From positions 868,001 to 932,000 of the forward strand of contig NZ_LT984803.1 of NCBI RefSeq assembly GCF_900250115.1: DNA of 64,000 bases, read 5' to 3'. Source of the DNA: Cupriavidus taiwanensis (lineage in GTDB: Bacteria; Pseudomonadota; Gammaproteobacteria; Burkholderiales; Burkholderiaceae). Shown here piece by piece: positions 48,527 to 57,830 of the stretch (positions are counted from its first letter, which is position 1; every line of letters begins with the position of its first letter). Below the pieces are notes generated by a model. The model saw only the letters and a program-made list of their open reading frames with translations, was not told the origin of the DNA and did not search any database. The position numbers were made by a program, and so were the translations under genes.

Positions 48527-49695
48527 TCGAACTCGACCAACTCACCAAGTCCTTCCCGCAGAAGGACGGCACCGAGATGCGCGCCGTCGACGCCGTCTCG
48601 CTGACGGTGCCGCGCGGCGAGATCTGCGTCTTCCTGGGCCCCTCGGGCTGCGGCAAGACCACCACGCTGAAGATGATCAACCGGCTGATCGAGCCGACCT
48701 CGGGCACGGTGCGCATCGAGGGCGAGGATACGCGTGGCCTCGATGGCGTGACGCTGCGTCGCAAGATCGGCTATGTGATCCAGCAGATCGGCCTGTTCCC
48801 CAACATGACCATCGAAGAGAACATCATGGTGGTGCCGCGCCTGCTGGGCTGGGACTTCAAGCAGTGCCGCGAGCGCGCGCGCGAGCTGATGGCGATGGTG
48901 CAGCTCGATCCCAACCGGCTGCTGTCGCGCTATCCGCGCGAGCTGTCCGGCGGGCAGCAGCAGCGCATCGGCGTGATCCGCGCGCTGGCCGCCGACGCGC
49001 CGCTGCTGCTGATGGACGAGCCCTTCGGCGCGGTCGACCCGATCAACCGCGAGAGCATCCAGAACGAGTTCCTGCAGATGCAGCGCCAGCTCGGCAAGAC
49101 CGTGATCATGGTCTCGCACGATATCGACGAAGCCATCAAGCTGGCCGACAAGGTGGCGGTGTTCCGCCGTGGCAAGCTGGTGCAGTTCGACCACCCCGAC
49201 GCGCTGCTGGCGCATCCCGCCGACGAGTTCGTGCAGGCCTTCGTCGGACATGACAACACGCTCAAGCGCCTGTTGCTGGTGCGCGCCGGCGATGCCGCCA
49301 CCATGCCGCCGAGCTGCCGCCCCGGCATGCCGCTGGCCGAAGCCCTGGCGGTGATGGACGACGCCGACGTGCGCCACCTGCCGGTGGTGGACGACGCCCA
49401 GGTGGCGCTGGGCTACGTCACGCGCCGCGACGCGCGCGCGGGCCAGGGCCTGTGCCGCGACGCGATGCGCCCGTTCGCCGCCACGGCCGCGTTCGACGAG
49501 CACCTGCGCATCGTGCTGTCGCGCATGTACCAGCACAACACCAGCTGGCTGCCGGTGATGGGCGCCGATGGCGCCTATCTGGGCGAGGTCACGCAGGAAT
49601 CGATCGCCGGCTACCTGAGCTCCGGCCGCTCGCGCGGCCAGGCCGGTGCGCCGGCGAACCCGGCCGCCGCCACGCCGCTGCGCGCGGCGGCCTGA
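48523..49695 (+). CDS. Osmoprotectant ABC transporter ATP-binding protein with CBS domains
   Basis: A 390-residue ATPase. Walker A GPSGCGKTT (near residue 38), signature LSGGQQQRIG, Walker B LLLMDEPFGAVD, switch His in VSHDIDEA. After residue 250 come two CBS motifs (MDDADVRHLPVVDD and the MYQHNTSWLPVMGADGAYLGEVT block). In OpuA these domains sense ionic strength and gate transport, so osmotic gating is likely here. It ends with a short Ala/Pro-rich tail. Confidence 0.93.
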   Translation: MIELDQLTKSFPQKDGTEMRAVDAVSLTVPRGEICVFLGPSGCGKTTTLKMINRLIEPTSGTVRIEGEDTRGLDGVTLRRKIGYVIQQIGLFPNMTIEENIMVVPRLLGWDFKQCRERARELMAMVQLDPNRLLSRYPRELSGGQQQRIGVIRALAADAPLLLMDEPFGAVDPINRESIQNEFLQMQRQLGKTVIMVSHDIDEAIKLADKVAVFRRGKLVQFDHPDALLAHPADEFVQAFVGHDNTLKRLLLVRAGDAATMPPSCRPGMPLAEALAVMDDADVRHLPVVDDAQVALGYVTRRDARAGQGLCRDAMRPFAATAAFDEHLRIVLSRMYQHNTSWLPVMGADGAYLGEVTQESIAGYLSSGRSRGQAGAPANPAAATPLRAAA

Positions 49696-49745
49696 ACGCG
49701 CCCCACGCCACGGCGCGAGCGCGGCATGCGCGCTATGCTAGAGAC

Positions 49746-50117
49746 ATGCTCCGCTGCTGCCGCTCGCCCCTGTGCCTGGTCATCGAAACCCGCTGGCTGA
49801 TCCCGCGCGGGTTTGACGGCTTCACGCCCGGTCCGCTGATCCTGCTGCGCCCCGGCGCCAGCGAGGCGCTGATCGAACATGAAAAGGTCCACGTGCGCCA
49901 GTTCTGGCGCAGCTGGGGCCTGATGGGCGTGCTCTACCTGGGCAGCCGGCGCTGGCGCCTGCGCTACGAAGTCGAGGCCTACCGGGAGCAGCTGCGCCAC
50001 AGCCCTCCGGGCGCCGCCCGCGGGCTGGCGCGCGTGCTGGCCACCAAGTACCGGCTCGGGATTTCCGAAGCCGACGCCTACCGTTTGCTGAAGCGGGGGA
50101 TCGACGACGCCGAATGA
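49746..50117 (+). CDS. Small HExxH-motif protein, unknown
   Basis: A 123-residue protein with no family I can name. It contains H45-E46-K-V-H49 in an amphipathic segment and, 26-28 residues later, E75 and E77 in RYEVEAYREQ. This is the layout of a minimal gluzincin metallopeptidase (two His, downstream Glu). The N-terminus has four Cys within 10 residues and a Pro-rich stretch. It has no signal peptide, so a cytosolic or membrane-attached role is likely. It is 50 bp after the osmoprotectant ATPase and ends at a strong terminator, so it may be the last gene of that transcript. Activity is an inference from motif only. Confidence 0.7.
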   Translation: MLRCCRSPLCLVIETRWLIPRGFDGFTPGPLILLRPGASEALIEHEKVHVRQFWRSWGLMGVLYLGSRRWRLRYEVEAYREQLRHSPPGAARGLARVLATKYRLGISEADAYRLLKRGIDDAE

Positions 50118-50154
50118 AAAACGGCCCGCGCCAGTGGCTGGTGCGGGCCGTTTT
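50117..50154. terminator. Rho-independent terminator
   Basis: AAAACGGCCCGC / GCGGGCCGTTTT, 12-bp arms, loop of about 14 nt. It follows the HExxH gene at once and precedes the leftward tRNA-Ser, so it may serve both strands. Confidence 0.88.
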
Positions 50155-50160
50155 CTTGTC

Positions 50161-50250
50161 TGGCGGAAGCGGTGAGATTCGAACTCACGGATGGGTCACC
50201 CCATCGGCAGTTTTCAAGACTGCTGCCTTAAACCACTCGGCCACGCTTCC
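50161..50250 (-). tRNA. tRNA-Ser (TGA)
   Basis: A 90-nt class II tRNA with encoded CCA. The acceptor stem is GGAAGCG/CGCTTCC, the anticodon stem-loop contains CTTGAAA (anticodon TGA), and a long variable arm (GATGGGGTGACCCATC) is typical of serine tRNAs. A TACAAT-like box lies about 15 bp upstream on the minus strand. Confidence 0.97.
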
Positions 50251-50537
50251 GGAAAAGTGCGGGCATTGTAGCGCGAAAGGGCGGGGCCTCCGGCGCATTG
50301 CCGCATGGAGACGCAACGGTCTGGCCGCGCATTATACAAGGCCCGCGTGCCCTGATGGGGACTTGCATCGCGGCAAGCGCGCAGCCGCAAATTCGCTGCC
50401 ACCTGGGTTGCCGCGCTGTCGGGCTCTGTCTGACAAGGCGGAACCTTCACATCGCGCCATCGCTCATATTGTCGTGCCGGGCACTGCGGTGTGTGCCGCA
50501 TCCCCGGCTTTGACCTGGCAACAGAGGAGAACTCAAA

Positions 50538-51047
50538 ATGCGAATCCCTAGCAAGACATGGCTGATCGTTCCGGTGGCCGCGGCGGCTGCGCTGGCCGGT
50601 TGTGCGGCGCCCTACAACAGCGGCTACGACCAGGGCTACAACACCGGCTCCAACGCGCCGCCTCCGGGTTACCAGACCCCCAACGCCTCGCAGGCCCCGG
50701 CCGGCGCGGTCTACTACGGCCGGGTTGAATCGATCGAACCGATCACCACCACGCAGGGCAGCTCGGGCCTGCTCGGCACCGTCATCGGCGGCGCCGCGGG
50801 CGGCTTGCTGGGCCACCAGATCGGCGGCGGGAGCGGCCAGACCGCAGCGACCATCGGCGGTGCCGTGCTCGGTGCCGTGGCCGGCAACCAGGTCGAGAAG
50901 CGCGCGGGCAGCAATACGCAGACGGTCTATCGCGTCAACGTGCGGCTCGATGACGGACGCCTCGCCACGGTGACGCAGTCCAACCTGGGCAGCCTGCAAG
51001 TGGGCATGCGCGCGCGCGTGGCCAACGACATGGCCACGCCGTACTGA
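50538..51047 (+). CDS. Glycine zipper 2TM outer membrane lipoprotein (SlyB-like)
   Basis: A 169-residue lipoprotein: signal ending LAGC (Cys22), Tyr/Pro/Asn-rich linker, then a glycine-zipper double hairpin (GGAAGGLLGHQIGGG near 88-102 and IGGAVLGAVAGN after it), and a C-terminal domain of about 45 residues. SlyB/Pcp-type proteins sit in the outer membrane and are often envelope-stress induced. An AGAGGAG ribosome site precedes the ATG. It is a single gene ending at a terminator. Confidence 0.92.
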   Translation: MRIPSKTWLIVPVAAAAALAGCAAPYNSGYDQGYNTGSNAPPPGYQTPNASQAPAGAVYYGRVESIEPITTTQGSSGLLGTVIGGAAGGLLGHQIGGGSGQTAATIGGAVLGAVAGNQVEKRAGSNTQTVYRVNVRLDDGRLATVTQSNLGSLQVGMRARVANDMATPY

Positions 51048-51076
51048 CCTGCCAGCCTGACGTTTGCCAGAAGTGA

Positions 51077-51106
51077 AAGGCCACGCGCTTGCGTGGCCTT
51101 TTTTTT
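51077..51106 (+). terminator. Rho-independent terminator after SlyB-like gene
   Basis: AAGGCCACGC-GCTT-GCGTGGCCTT with eight T. It is also in position for the convergent hemW transcript. Confidence 0.93.
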
Positions 51107-51129
51107 AACGCTGCCGGCGTGCGGGCCGC

Positions 51130-52362
51130 TCAGTCCTTCAGGAACATCTCCTGCAGGTCGTTGAGAAAGCGCCGGCCCAGCTCGGTGGGGCGGATGGTGG
51201 TCAGGTCGGCTTCCAGCAAGCCTTTTTTCTCGGCCTCGGCCAACTGCCGGCTGATGGTGTGCAGCGGCAGCCCGGTGTAGTCGTGGAAGCTCGAGGCCGG
51301 CACGCCGTCGGTCAGGCGCAGCGCGTTGAGCATGAACTCGAACGGCAGCTCGTCAGCGCCGACGTCGCGCGCTTCCTGCACCGCGTTGCCGGCCATGGCC
51401 TGCGCCATGTAGGTCGCCGGATGCTTGTGCCGCATCTGGCGCAGCACGCGCTGCGGGAACGACAGCTTGCCGTGCGCGCCGGCGCCGATGCCAAGGTAGT
51501 CGCCGAAGCGCCAGTAGTTCAGGTTGTGGCGCGCCTCGCGATGCGGCCTGGCATAGGCCGAGGTCTCGTAGTGCCGATAGCCCGCCGCGGCGGTGCGCGC
51601 TTCGATCCAGTCCTGCATCTCGTACGCGGTGTCGTCGTCGGGCAGCGCTGGCGGAAATTTCGCGAACAGCGTGTTCGGCTCCAGCGTCAGGTGGTACAGC
51701 GACAGGTGCGTGGTGCCGTAGGCCAGCGCGGCCTCGACGTCCGCCTGGCATTCCTGGAGGGTCTGGCCCGGCAGCGCGTACATCAGGTCCAGGTTGATGT
51801 TGTCGAAGCTGGCCTGGGCGATGTCGATGGCGCGGCGCGCTTCGGTGCCGCCGTGGATGCGGCCCAGTGCCTGCAGGTGGCGGTCGTTGAAGCTCTGGAT
51901 GCCGATCGACAGCCGGTTGATGCCGCTGGCGCGGTAGCTGGCGAACTTGTCGGCTTCAAAGGTGCCGGGATTGGCCTCCATCGTGATCTCGGCATCGGCG
52001 TCGAGCGGCAGCAGGGCGCGGATATCCGACAGCAGCCGGTCCATGCCCGCCGCCGACAGCAGGCTGGGCGTGCCGCCGCCGATAAAGACCGTATGCACCG
52101 GGCGCCCCCATACCAGCGGCAACGACTGCTCCAGGTCGGCGCGCAGCGCGTCAAGGTAGAGGTCTTCCGGAATCTCGTGGCTGTCGGCGCCGGGCGCGGC
52201 GTGCGAATTGAAATCGCAATACGGGCACTTGCGCACGCACCACGGGATATGCACGTACAGCGACAGCGGCGGCGAGCCGGGCAGGCTGATCTGCCCGGGC
52301 TTGAGCCACAGCTGCTTGCTGTCGACGGGCATGGCCGCCGAGGCCGGTACGATCGGAATCAT
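51130..52362 (-). CDS. hemW: Heme chaperone HemW (radical SAM)
   Basis: A 410-residue radical SAM protein related to HemN but acting as a heme chaperone that loads heme into respiratory enzymes. The cluster motif is CVRKCPYCDFNSH (CxxxCxxC, near residue 42). The GGGTPSLL SAM motif is near residue 96, and INRLSIGIQSFND follows. It lacks the N-terminal Cys of true HemN. The first 30 residues are poorly conserved, and the start may be the ATG 10 codons in. Its ATGA overlaps the rdgB stop. Confidence 0.94.
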   Translation of the reverse strand: MIPIVPASAAMPVDSKQLWLKPGQISLPGSPPLSLYVHIPWCVRKCPYCDFNSHAAPGADSHEIPEDLYLDALRADLEQSLPLVWGRPVHTVFIGGGTPSLLSAAGMDRLLSDIRALLPLDADAEITMEANPGTFEADKFASYRASGINRLSIGIQSFNDRHLQALGRIHGGTEARRAIDIAQASFDNINLDLMYALPGQTLQECQADVEAALAYGTTHLSLYHLTLEPNTLFAKFPPALPDDDTAYEMQDWIEARTAAAGYRHYETSAYARPHREARHNLNYWRFGDYLGIGAGAHGKLSFPQRVLRQMRHKHPATYMAQAMAGNAVQEARDVGADELPFEFMLNALRLTDGVPASSFHDYTGLPLHTISRQLAEAEKKGLLEADLTTIRPTELGRRFLNDLQEMFLKD

Positions 52363-52976
52363 CGCGTGACAGGCTCCGCGGCCTCGGCCTGCAGCCGGGC
52401 CACCAGTGCGCGCAGCGCCTGGGCGCGGTGGCTGACGCGGTTCTTCTCTTCCGGCGGCAGCTCCGCCGCGGTCTTGCCCAGCGCCGGCAGCAGGAAGTGC
52501 GGGTCATAGCCGAAGCCGCCGGCGCCGCGCGGCGCGTCGACGACCTCGCCATGCCACACCCCTTCGGCGATGATCGGGCACGGGTCCTCGGCGTGGCGCA
52601 CGAACACCAGCACGCAGTAGTAGTACGCGTGGCGGTTGAGCTTGCCGGCCAGCTGCGAGACCAAGTAGGCGTTGTTGGCCGTATCCGACCGGGCCTGCCC
52701 CGCCATCTGCGCATAGCGGGCGGAATAGACCCCGGGCGCGCCGCCCAGCGCCTGCACGCAGATGCCGGAGTCGTCCGCCAGCGCGGGCAGGCCGGCGAGC
52801 CGGCTGGCATGACGGGCCTTGGCCAGCGCGTTCTCGACGAAAGTGGCAAAGGGTTCTTCGGCCTCGGGGATGCCGAGCTCGCCCTGGGTCACCACGTCAA
52901 AGCCGAGCGGGGCCAGCAGTGCGCCGAATTCGCGCAGCTTGCCGGGATTGTTGGAGGCCAGTACCAGGCGTTGCAT
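52359..52976 (-). CDS. rdgB: XTP/dITP diphosphatase (RdgB/HAM1)
   Basis: A 205-residue housekeeping pyrophosphatase removing ITP and XTP from the nucleotide pool. It opens LVLASNNPGKLREF, and has the ADDSGICVQAL block near residue 66, GVYSARYA and the C-terminal SHRAQALRAL motif. It lies between rph and hemW on the same strand, a conserved order. Confidence 0.96.
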   Translation of the reverse strand: MQRLVLASNNPGKLREFGALLAPLGFDVVTQGELGIPEAEEPFATFVENALAKARHASRLAGLPALADDSGICVQALGGAPGVYSARYAQMAGQARSDTANNAYLVSQLAGKLNRHAYYYCVLVFVRHAEDPCPIIAEGVWHGEVVDAPRGAGGFGYDPHFLLPALGKTAAELPPEEKNRVSHRAQALRALVARLQAEAAEPVTR

Positions 52977-52992
52977 CGCGGGGCTCCGTGGC

Positions 52993-53712
52993 TCAGGCCA
53001 GGCCCAGCGCTTCGCGCTGGCGTTGCACCAGGCGGGCGATGCCGGCTTCGGCCAGGCGCGTCATGGCGTCGAGGTCGGCGCGGCTGAAGGGCGCGCCTTC
53101 GGCGGTGCCCTGCACCTCGACAAAGCCGCCGCTGCCGGTCATGACCACGTTCATGTCGGTGTCGCAGTTGCTGTCCTCGGCGTAGTCGAGGTCCAGCACC
53201 GGCACGCCGTCGACCATGCCGACCGAGACCGCGGCGACATGGTCGCGGATCGGGCTGGTGGCGATCAGGCCGTCGCGCAGCATGGTCGCGACCGCGTCAT
53301 GGGCGGCGACAAAGGCGCCGGTGATGGCCGCGGTGCGGGTGCCGCCGTCGGCCTGCAGCACGTCGCAGTCGAGGTGGAGGGTGTGTTCGCCCAGCGCCGC
53401 CAGGTCGAACACCGAGCGCATGGCGCGGCCGATCAGGCGCTGGATTTCCTGGGTGCGGCCGGTCTGCTTGCCGCGCGCGGCCTCGCGGTCGGAACGCGTA
53501 TGCGTGGCGCGCGGCAGCATGCCGTATTCGGCCGTGACCCAGCCTTCGCCGCTGCCTTTCTTGTGCGGCGGCACCTTGGCCAGCACGCTGGCGGTGCACA
53601 GCACCTTGGTATCGCCGAAGGCGCACAGCACGGAGCCTTCGGCGTGGCGGGTGTAGTGGCGGGTAAGGCTGATGGAACGCAGCGCATCGGCTGCGCGGCC
53701 GCTGGGTCGCAT
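52993..53712 (-). CDS. rph: Ribonuclease PH
   Basis: A 239-residue phosphorolytic 3'-5' exonuclease that trims tRNA precursors. It starts [27 protein letters not shown]. It has [16 protein letters not shown], the [24 protein letters not shown] block and the [15 protein letters not shown] active-site region near residue 180. Length matches E. coli RNase PH (238). The full-length C-terminal end is present, so it is not a frameshifted allele. The ATG at 53712 is preferred over an upstream TTG. Confidence 0.97.
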   Translation of the reverse strand: MRPSGRAADALRSISLTRHYTRHAEGSVLCAFGDTKVLCTASVLAKVPPHKKGSGEGWVTAEYGMLPRATHTRSDREAARGKQTGRTQEIQRLIGRAMRSVFDLAALGEHTLHLDCDVLQADGGTRTAAITGAFVAAHDAVATMLRDGLIATSPIRDHVAAVSVGMVDGVPVLDLDYAEDSNCDTDMNVVMTGSGGFVEVQGTAEGAPFSRADLDAMTRLAEAGIARLVQRQREALGLA

Positions 53713-53817
53713 GAGATGGTTTGTCCGCAAGGGGTAGAGGGGAGAGTCCGCGATTCTACCGCTGCCGGCCGCCGCGCGCTGGCGCGCCGACCCGTGCCGG
53801 CCCCCTGCGGGGCGCCA

Positions 53818-54732
53818 TCACCGCATCAGGTTGCTGGTCTTGTCGATGGCGGCGCGGATCTCGGCGATGGAGCGCTCGATCTCTTCCTCGGACAGCAGGT
53901 CGCTGTCGGTGCCGGTGCGCTCCAGGATCGAAGTGGTGAAGGCATTGAGCGGCAGGGTGTCGGTCATCACCGCATCCTGGCCGGCGGTGTTGTTGTCCAG
54001 CTCCCACATCATGGCGATGCCGGTGGTGTTGTCGGCACCTTCGCCGGCCTGCTGCAGCGCCTGGTCGATCAGCGCCGGCACCGCCTGCACCACCGACAGC
54101 CGCGACAGCTTGTCCACCAGCACCGGCTCGTCCAGTGGGCCCCACAGGCCGTCGGAGCACAGCAGGGCGACGTCGCCCGGGTCCAGTCGCACCGGCCCGC
54201 CCAGGTCGATCAGCGGCAGGTTGGGGGAGCCCAGGCAGTTGTAGAGCTTGTTGCGCTCGGGGTGGTTGGCCACCTCCATCGGCAGCACGCGCTCCTGCTG
54301 CAACAGGTTCTCGATCTTGGAGTGGTCGCGCGTGCGCGTCAGCAGCCGGCCCTTGCGCAGCAGGTAATAGCGCGAATCGCCGGCATGTGCCCAGTGGATC
54401 TGGCCGTGCTGCACCAGGCAGCAGACCACCGTGGTGCGGGGTACGTCGGCCATCTGGTTGGCCTCGGCATAACGGTGGATCTCGCGGTGCGCCAGCATGA
54501 TGGTGTCCTGCAGGAACTCGGCCGGGTTGCGCACCGCGGGCCGCGCCTGCAGCTGGAACTGGCGCGCCAGCGTCTGCAGGGCCTGCTGCGCGGCAACTTC
54601 GCCGTGGGCGTGGCCGCCCAGGCCGTCGGCCAGCACCATCAGCAGCGCGTCGCGCGTGAAGCAATAGCCCATGCGGTCCTGGTTGATGCGGCGGCCGCCT
54701 TTCCTGCTTTCCTGGTAGACAGAGAATCGCAT
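53818..54732 (-). CDS. PP2C-family serine/threonine phosphatase
   Basis: A 304-residue metal-dependent phosphatase. D19 (INQDRMG), D36-G37 (ADGLGGH), LLCSDGLWG and GADNTTG are the metal-binding aspartate motifs. It is cytosolic, with no membrane segment. It lies 71 bp downstream of a serine/threonine kinase on the same strand, the usual kinase-phosphatase pairing, and upstream of rph. Its substrate is not known; reversal of the kinase's phosphorylation is the natural inference. Confidence 0.93.
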   Translation of the reverse strand: MRFSVYQESRKGGRRINQDRMGYCFTRDALLMVLADGLGGHAHGEVAAQQALQTLARQFQLQARPAVRNPAEFLQDTIMLAHREIHRYAEANQMADVPRTTVVCCLVQHGQIHWAHAGDSRYYLLRKGRLLTRTRDHSKIENLLQQERVLPMEVANHPERNKLYNCLGSPNLPLIDLGGPVRLDPGDVALLCSDGLWGPLDEPVLVDKLSRLSVVQAVPALIDQALQQAGEGADNTTGIAMMWELDNNTAGQDAVMTDTLPLNAFTTSILERTGTDSDLLSEEEIERSIAEIRAAIDKTSNLMR

Positions 54733-54803
54733 GTTGGCTGGTTGGCTTTCCTGGGGTTCGATGGCCCGGCAGCGCGCGGAGCCGCTGCGGCCGGGTTTGT
54801 GAT

Positions 54804-55856
54804 TCAGTCGACGCTTGCGCCGGGAGCCGGCTCGTCACGCCGGCGCAGCAACGTCAGGAAGCGCGAGGTCGCGGGCGCTTTTTCCGGCGGCGCGGCGGCG
54901 GTGGCGGGCGCCTGGGTCGCGGGCGCCAGCGCCTGCTCGCCCAGCGCGTTGGTCTGCTCGCGCAACTCCTTCTGCAGCCGGAATACGCTCTGCGGGCGTC
55001 CCGACGGCTCCAGCCTCAGGCACCACTCGACCAGGTCGACCAGGCCATTGGTGTAGCTGCTGCGCAGCCGCATCAGTGCCTCGCCCATGCGGTCGTCCTT
55101 TTCGCGCTGGTTGGCTTCCTGCGGCGGCAATCCGGCCATGCAGGCGTAGAGCGTCGCGCCCAGGCTGTAGATGTCGGTCCACGGGCCCAGGTCAGTGTGC
55201 TTGCCGTACAGTTCCGGCGCGGCAAAGCCAGGCGTGTACATCGGCTGGAAGCGCGCCGCCTCCATGGTCAGGGTCTGCCGCGCCGCGCCGAAATCCAGCA
55301 GGATCGGCGACTCGTCCTCGCGCAGGTAGATGTTGCCGGGCTTGATGTCCAGGTGCAGCAGCTTGTGGATATGCACTTCGCGCAGGCCGCTCATCAGGTC
55401 GTGGAAGACCTTGCGGATGAAATGCTCGCGCAGCACCTTGGCGCGCCCCTGCTGCCGGGCCGCCAGCACGTGTTCCTGCAGCGTCTTGCCCAGCTCGTAG
55501 TTCATCACCATGTAGACGGTGGCGTTCTCGCGGAAGAAGTTCACCACGCGCACCACGCTGGGATGGGAAATGCGGGCCAGCGAGCGGCCCTCTTCGAAGA
55601 AGTACTTCAGGCCCAGCCGGAACGCCGCGGCGTTTTCCTCGGGCACCACGGGGATCAGTTCGCCCGGGTTGCGCCGCGCCAGCGACGACGGCAGGTACTC
55701 CTTGATGGCGACCGGCGCGCCGGTTTCGTCGGTGGCCAGGTAGACGAAACTGAACCCCCCGCTGGCCAACTTCTTTACAATACGATAGTTGGACAGCAGC
55801 GTGCCGACGGGCAGCGGTGCACTCTTCGGTTGTGGCGTGCCCTTTGGCTCTGTCAT
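54804..55856 (-). CDS. Hanks-type serine/threonine protein kinase
   Basis: A 350-residue eukaryotic-like kinase without a membrane helix. Gly-loop ASGGFSFVY (31-39), ATP Lys52 (VAIKEYL), catalytic D170 in HLDIKPGN, DFG at 188-190, and the APE-type motif as APELYG. The last 50 residues are Ala/Pro-rich and end in a basic FLTLLRRRDE. It forms a pair with the PP2C gene. It diverges over 228 bp from yicC-gmk-rpoZ-rel, so a link to stringent response or growth control can be suspected but not shown. Confidence 0.94.
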   Translation of the reverse strand: MTEPKGTPQPKSAPLPVGTLLSNYRIVKKLASGGFSFVYLATDETGAPVAIKEYLPSSLARRNPGELIPVVPEENAAAFRLGLKYFFEEGRSLARISHPSVVRVVNFFRENATVYMVMNYELGKTLQEHVLAARQQGRAKVLREHFIRKVFHDLMSGLREVHIHKLLHLDIKPGNIYLREDESPILLDFGAARQTLTMEAARFQPMYTPGFAAPELYGKHTDLGPWTDIYSLGATLYACMAGLPPQEANQREKDDRMGEALMRLRSSYTNGLVDLVEWCLRLEPSGRPQSVFRLQKELREQTNALGEQALAPATQAPATAAAPPEKAPATSRFLTLLRRRDEPAPGASVD

Positions 55857-56084
55857 GGGAATAGGACCGGAGTTGCCCCCGCGGATTTGCCTCCGGACGG
55901 ATTTGCCTCCGGATTGTCCGGGCTAATCGGTCACTTGTAAAGAACACAAATACGGGCGTTATTGCCCGCCTTTCAACGTTTTGAGGGCGCCCCCACAGGC
56001 TGCGCCGCGCGCCGGCCGGGCGGGCGGGCGCCGGCAGGCCGCCGCAGCTTCCGGCTGGCGCGGCGCCAATCACGAGAACAACCA

Positions 56085-57020
56085 ATGATCCACAGCATGA
56101 CAGGCTACGGCCTGGCGACGCGCCAGGCGCCATTGACCAACGCGCAGGGCGAGCCCAGCGGGCGCACCGCGTCCGTCTCGGTGGAATTCCGCACTGTCAA
56201 TTCGCGTTTCCTCGACCTGTTGTTCCGGGCCCCCGAGGAGTGCCGCGCGTTCGAGCCGGCGTTGCGCGAGATGCTGATGGCCGAGCTGTCGCGCGGCAAG
56301 CTGGAATGCCGCATCAACCTGCAGCGCACCGATGCCGGCGGCGCCACGCTGGCGCTGAACGACGGGCTGCTGGCGCAGATCCGCGCGCTCGAAACCACCG
56401 TGGCCGCCACCTTCAGCACTGCCGGCACGTTGCGCATGGGCGAGATCCTGCGCTGGCCCGGCGTGCTGGTCGAGCCCGAGCTGTCGCAGGAGGCGCTGCG
56501 CGAGGCCGTGCTTGGCGCCGCGCGCGAGGCGCTCGAGCAGCTGCTGGAAGCGCGCCGCCGCGAGGGCGACGCGCTCAAGGCCACGCTGACGGAGCGCATC
56601 GACGCCATGCTGGCGATCGTCGAGCGCCTGACCCCGACCATCCCGCAGCTGATCGCGCACCACCAGGAAAAGCTGACCGAGCGCCTGCAGGAAGCCTTCA
56701 ACCTGGCCGCGCCCAACGGCATGCCGTCGATGAACCGCGACGAGATCGCCGAGCGCATCCGCCAGGAAGCCACCGTCTACGGCATCCGCATCGATATCGC
56801 CGAAGAATTGTCGCGGCTGCAGGCCCACCTGAACGAAACGCGCCATATCCTGAAGAAGGGCGGCCAGGTCGGCAAGCGCCTGGACTTCATGATGCAGGAG
56901 CTCAACCGCGAGGCCAACACGCTGGGCTCCAAGGCCGCCGCCAAGGAGCTGGCCGATGCCTCGATGGAGCTCAAGCTGCTGATCGAGCAGATGCGCGAGC
57001 AGGTCCAGAATCTAGAGTAA
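56085..57020 (+). CDS. yicC: YicC family endoribonuclease
   Basis: A 311-residue protein, MIHSMTGYGLATRQ at the start and the DUF1732 C-terminal domain (ETRHILKKGGQVGKRLDFMMQELNREANTLGSKA). YicC proteins are reported to act as RNases affecting small RNAs such as RyhB. An insertion of about 10 residues (TNAQGEPSGRTA) follows the first block. It precedes gmk by 18 bp in the same direction. Confidence 0.95.
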   Translation: MIHSMTGYGLATRQAPLTNAQGEPSGRTASVSVEFRTVNSRFLDLLFRAPEECRAFEPALREMLMAELSRGKLECRINLQRTDAGGATLALNDGLLAQIRALETTVAATFSTAGTLRMGEILRWPGVLVEPELSQEALREAVLGAAREALEQLLEARRREGDALKATLTERIDAMLAIVERLTPTIPQLIAHHQEKLTERLQEAFNLAAPNGMPSMNRDEIAERIRQEATVYGIRIDIAEELSRLQAHLNETRHILKKGGQVGKRLDFMMQELNREANTLGSKAAAKELADASMELKLLIEQMREQVQNLE

Positions 57021-57038
57021 GACAGTCACCGAATCATC

Positions 57039-57725
57039 ATGAGCCAAACTTCTCCATCGGCCGCCAATCCGACCTCCCCGGCGACCTCCCACACGGCCAT
57101 CGACACGGTCTATCCCGGCAACCTCTTCATGGTGGTGGCGCCCTCGGGCGCGGGCAAGTCGACGCTGGTCAACGCGCTGCTGGCGCAGGACCCGGCCATC
57201 CGCCTGTCGATCTCGCACACCACGCGTGCACCGCGCCCAGGCGAGGAGGACGGCCGCGAGTATCACTTCGTGACGGTCGATGCGTTCCGCGCCGCGCGCG
57301 ACCGCGGCGATTTCCTGGAATGGGCCGAAGTGCACGGCAACTACTACGCGACCTCGCGCGTGTGGATCGAGCAGCAGATGGCGCAAGGCAACGACGTGCT
57401 GCTCGAGATCGACTGGCAGGGCGCGCAGCAGGTGCACCAGCGCTTTTCCAACGCGGTGGAGATCTTCATCCTGCCGCCGTCGCTGACCGCGCTGGAAGAG
57501 CGCCTGAAAAAGCGCGGCCAGGACGAGCCCAACGTGATCGTGCGCCGCCTGCTGGCCGCGGGCAGCGAAATGGCCCACGCCTCGGAGTCGGACTACGTCA
57601 TCATCAACGAGGTGTTCGACGATGCGCTGGAGCAGCTGCGCAACGTGATCAGCGCCACGCGGCTGCGCTTTTCGTCGCAGAAGGCGCGGCATGCGGAGCT
57701 GTTCATCGAGCTGGGCATCCACTGA
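57039..57725 (+). CDS. gmk: Guanylate kinase
   Basis: A 228-residue enzyme making GDP from GMP and ATP. P-loop APSGAGKST (near residue 32), GMP-binding [21 protein letters not shown], and [14 protein letters not shown]. About 25 disordered residues precede the catalytic core. It lies between yicC and rpoZ, the standard order; it balances GTP that feeds (p)ppGpp synthesis by the downstream Rel protein. Confidence 0.97.
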   Translation: MSQTSPSAANPTSPATSHTAIDTVYPGNLFMVVAPSGAGKSTLVNALLAQDPAIRLSISHTTRAPRPGEEDGREYHFVTVDAFRAARDRGDFLEWAEVHGNYYATSRVWIEQQMAQGNDVLLEIDWQGAQQVHQRFSNAVEIFILPPSLTALEERLKKRGQDEPNVIVRRLLAAGSEMAHASESDYVIINEVFDDALEQLRNVISATRLRFSSQKARHAELFIELGIH

Positions 57726-57830
57726 AACCGTGCCCGCCGATGACAGTCGCGCGGGGCGCCACCGGCGTTTCCCGCCGCGTGCTGTAAAATAGCAACCCAA
57801 CGTAAGGTTTTGTCCCAAGGTGGATTTGAT

